Source: an uncultured Planctomycetaceae bacterium
Lineage (GTDB): Bacteria > Planctomycetota > Planctomycetia > Pirellulales > Pirellulaceae
Length of the DNA stretch: 42,220 nucleotides
Direction of reading: 5' to 3'
Assembly (NCBI GenBank): GCA_903863885.1
Contig: CAIPEB010000434.1
Span: forward strand, 1-42,220
Shown in pieces: positions 41,880-42,220 of the stretch. The position numbers and the translations under genes were made by a program. How positions within the stretch are numbered: position 1 is the stretch's first letter; each line of letters begins with the position of its first letter. A model generated the notes under the pieces. It had not been told where the DNA came from. It saw only the letters and a program-made list of their open reading frames with translations, and searched no databases.

Positions 41880-41927
41880 AACGCTCTGCCCGTTCACAGG
41901 TTGATACGGGCAGAGCGTTGTTTTTTT
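41880..41927 (+). terminator. Strong intrinsic terminator after the ABC exporter operon
   Basis: A perfect 14-bp stem (AACGCTCTGCCCGT at 41880-41893 and its complement at 41906-41919) is separated by a 12-nt loop. One G and seven T residues follow. It is the strongest terminator in the window, 30 bp after the DUF4340 stop and before an oppositely oriented gene. Confidence 0.92.
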
Positions 41928-41951
41928 CGAAGTGGACCGCGGAGCAATCCG

Positions 41952-42220
41952 TTAGACGGGTCGTCCCAGTTCGCGCAGCAACTCAAGCGTGTAGATGCCC
42001 GTGTCGTGGCCGTCGCTGAAGTCGATGGAATAGGCGTAGTTGCCGACGGGCTTCATGCGCGCGATGGTCAGCGGCTTCATTTCGGCTTCGGTGATAATCG
42101 GCAGCAGCGGAGCGCGGCGAGTACCTTTCTGCGAGATCTTTTCGCGGCAGGTGGCACAGGGGCAGGCCTTGCGGAGTTCCTGAACGGTATAGCACCGTTG
42201 CTGGCGGTCGTTCCATTCGA
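41952..42220 (-). CDS. DUF971 domain protein, partial
   Basis: The gene reads leftward from beyond the window edge to a TAA at 41954-41952, so the N-terminus is missing. The visible 88 residues include YTVQELRKACPCATC, where CPCATC is a possible metal-binding site. ITEAEMKPLTIARMKPVGNY and YSIDFSDGHDTGIYTLELLRE follow and are characteristic of DUF971, a domain found at the N-terminus of gamma-butyrobetaine hydroxylase-like proteins and in small iron-sulfur-linked proteins. Function is unproven. It converges with the DUF4340 gene, with a terminator between them. Confidence 0.85.
   Translation of the reverse strand, partial: EWNDRQQRCYTVQELRKACPCATCREKISQKGTRRAPLLPIITEAEMKPLTIARMKPVGNYAYSIDFSDGHDTGIYTLELLRELGRPV

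Noticed and set aside
41983-42216. Minus-strand open frame of 77 codons at the right edge
   Set aside because: The DUF971 frame on the same strand shows family motifs with CPCATC; this one is in another frame and has no recognisable sequence.

Overview
The window looks like the chromosome of a Gram-negative planctomycete. The DNA is clearly GC-rich. It encodes a DUF1559 pseudopilin-like protein with an N-terminal FTLVELL methylation motif and a C-terminal H-X9-DG motif, next to a small transthyretin-like lipoprotein; this pair is typical of Planctomycetes. LpxK and a LolD-like ABC system point to an outer membrane with lipid A. I see no rRNA or tRNA gene, no CRISPR array, no transposase and no phage genes.

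Layout. 1-230: the 5' end of an AT-rich four-helix-bundle (S23/IVP-type) gene on the minus strand, with an eight-copy 7-bp repeat just upstream of it; it looks foreign to its surroundings. 257-5948: a plus-strand run of thioesterase, prenyltransferase-repeat protein, and an ABC ATPase with a very large FtsX/MacB-type permease. 5994-8989: an amino-sugar-like cassette (NagB-like deaminase, LmbE/PIG-L deacetylase, two-fold repeated membrane transporter). 9082-10352: divergent queE and queF (queuosine precursor synthesis). 10387-14453: class III aminotransferase and Gfo/Idh/MocA oxidoreductase on the minus strand, facing away from a sugar isomerase/epimerase-like TIM barrel. 15169-17007: DksA/TraR-type zinc finger protein and an HtrA-type protease, with a UUCG-loop hairpin between them. 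17234-18003: a probable MenA1/MenT1-like toxin-antitoxin pair with nucleotidyltransferase signature. 18207-20231: nucleoside hydrolase and divergent trpD.

20286-23954: remnant of an RND/MMPL transporter, a 32-residue highly basic ORF, FabZ-like dehydratase, trmB, thyA, and a dihydrofolate reductase that runs in frame into a CaMKII-association-like domain. 24005-27990 (minus): UxaA-family dehydratase, NAD-type isocitrate/isopropylmalate dehydrogenase and lpxK. 28254-29842: the DUF1559 protein and lipoprotein, each followed by a good intrinsic terminator. 30139-33762: a large membrane protein with a roughly 500-residue disordered tail. 33882-35519: nadB. 35889-41850: a Gld-like ABC exporter (ATPase, fused GldF-GldG protein, DUF4340 protein) ending at a strong terminator. 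41952-42220: a DUF971 gene cut by the window edge.

Most of the window is ordinary housekeeping. The items that deserve a second look are the heptamer repeat/S23 element, the DHFR fusion, the MenAT-like pair, the 32-residue basic ORF, the hairpin at the htrA start, and the amino-sugar cassette.
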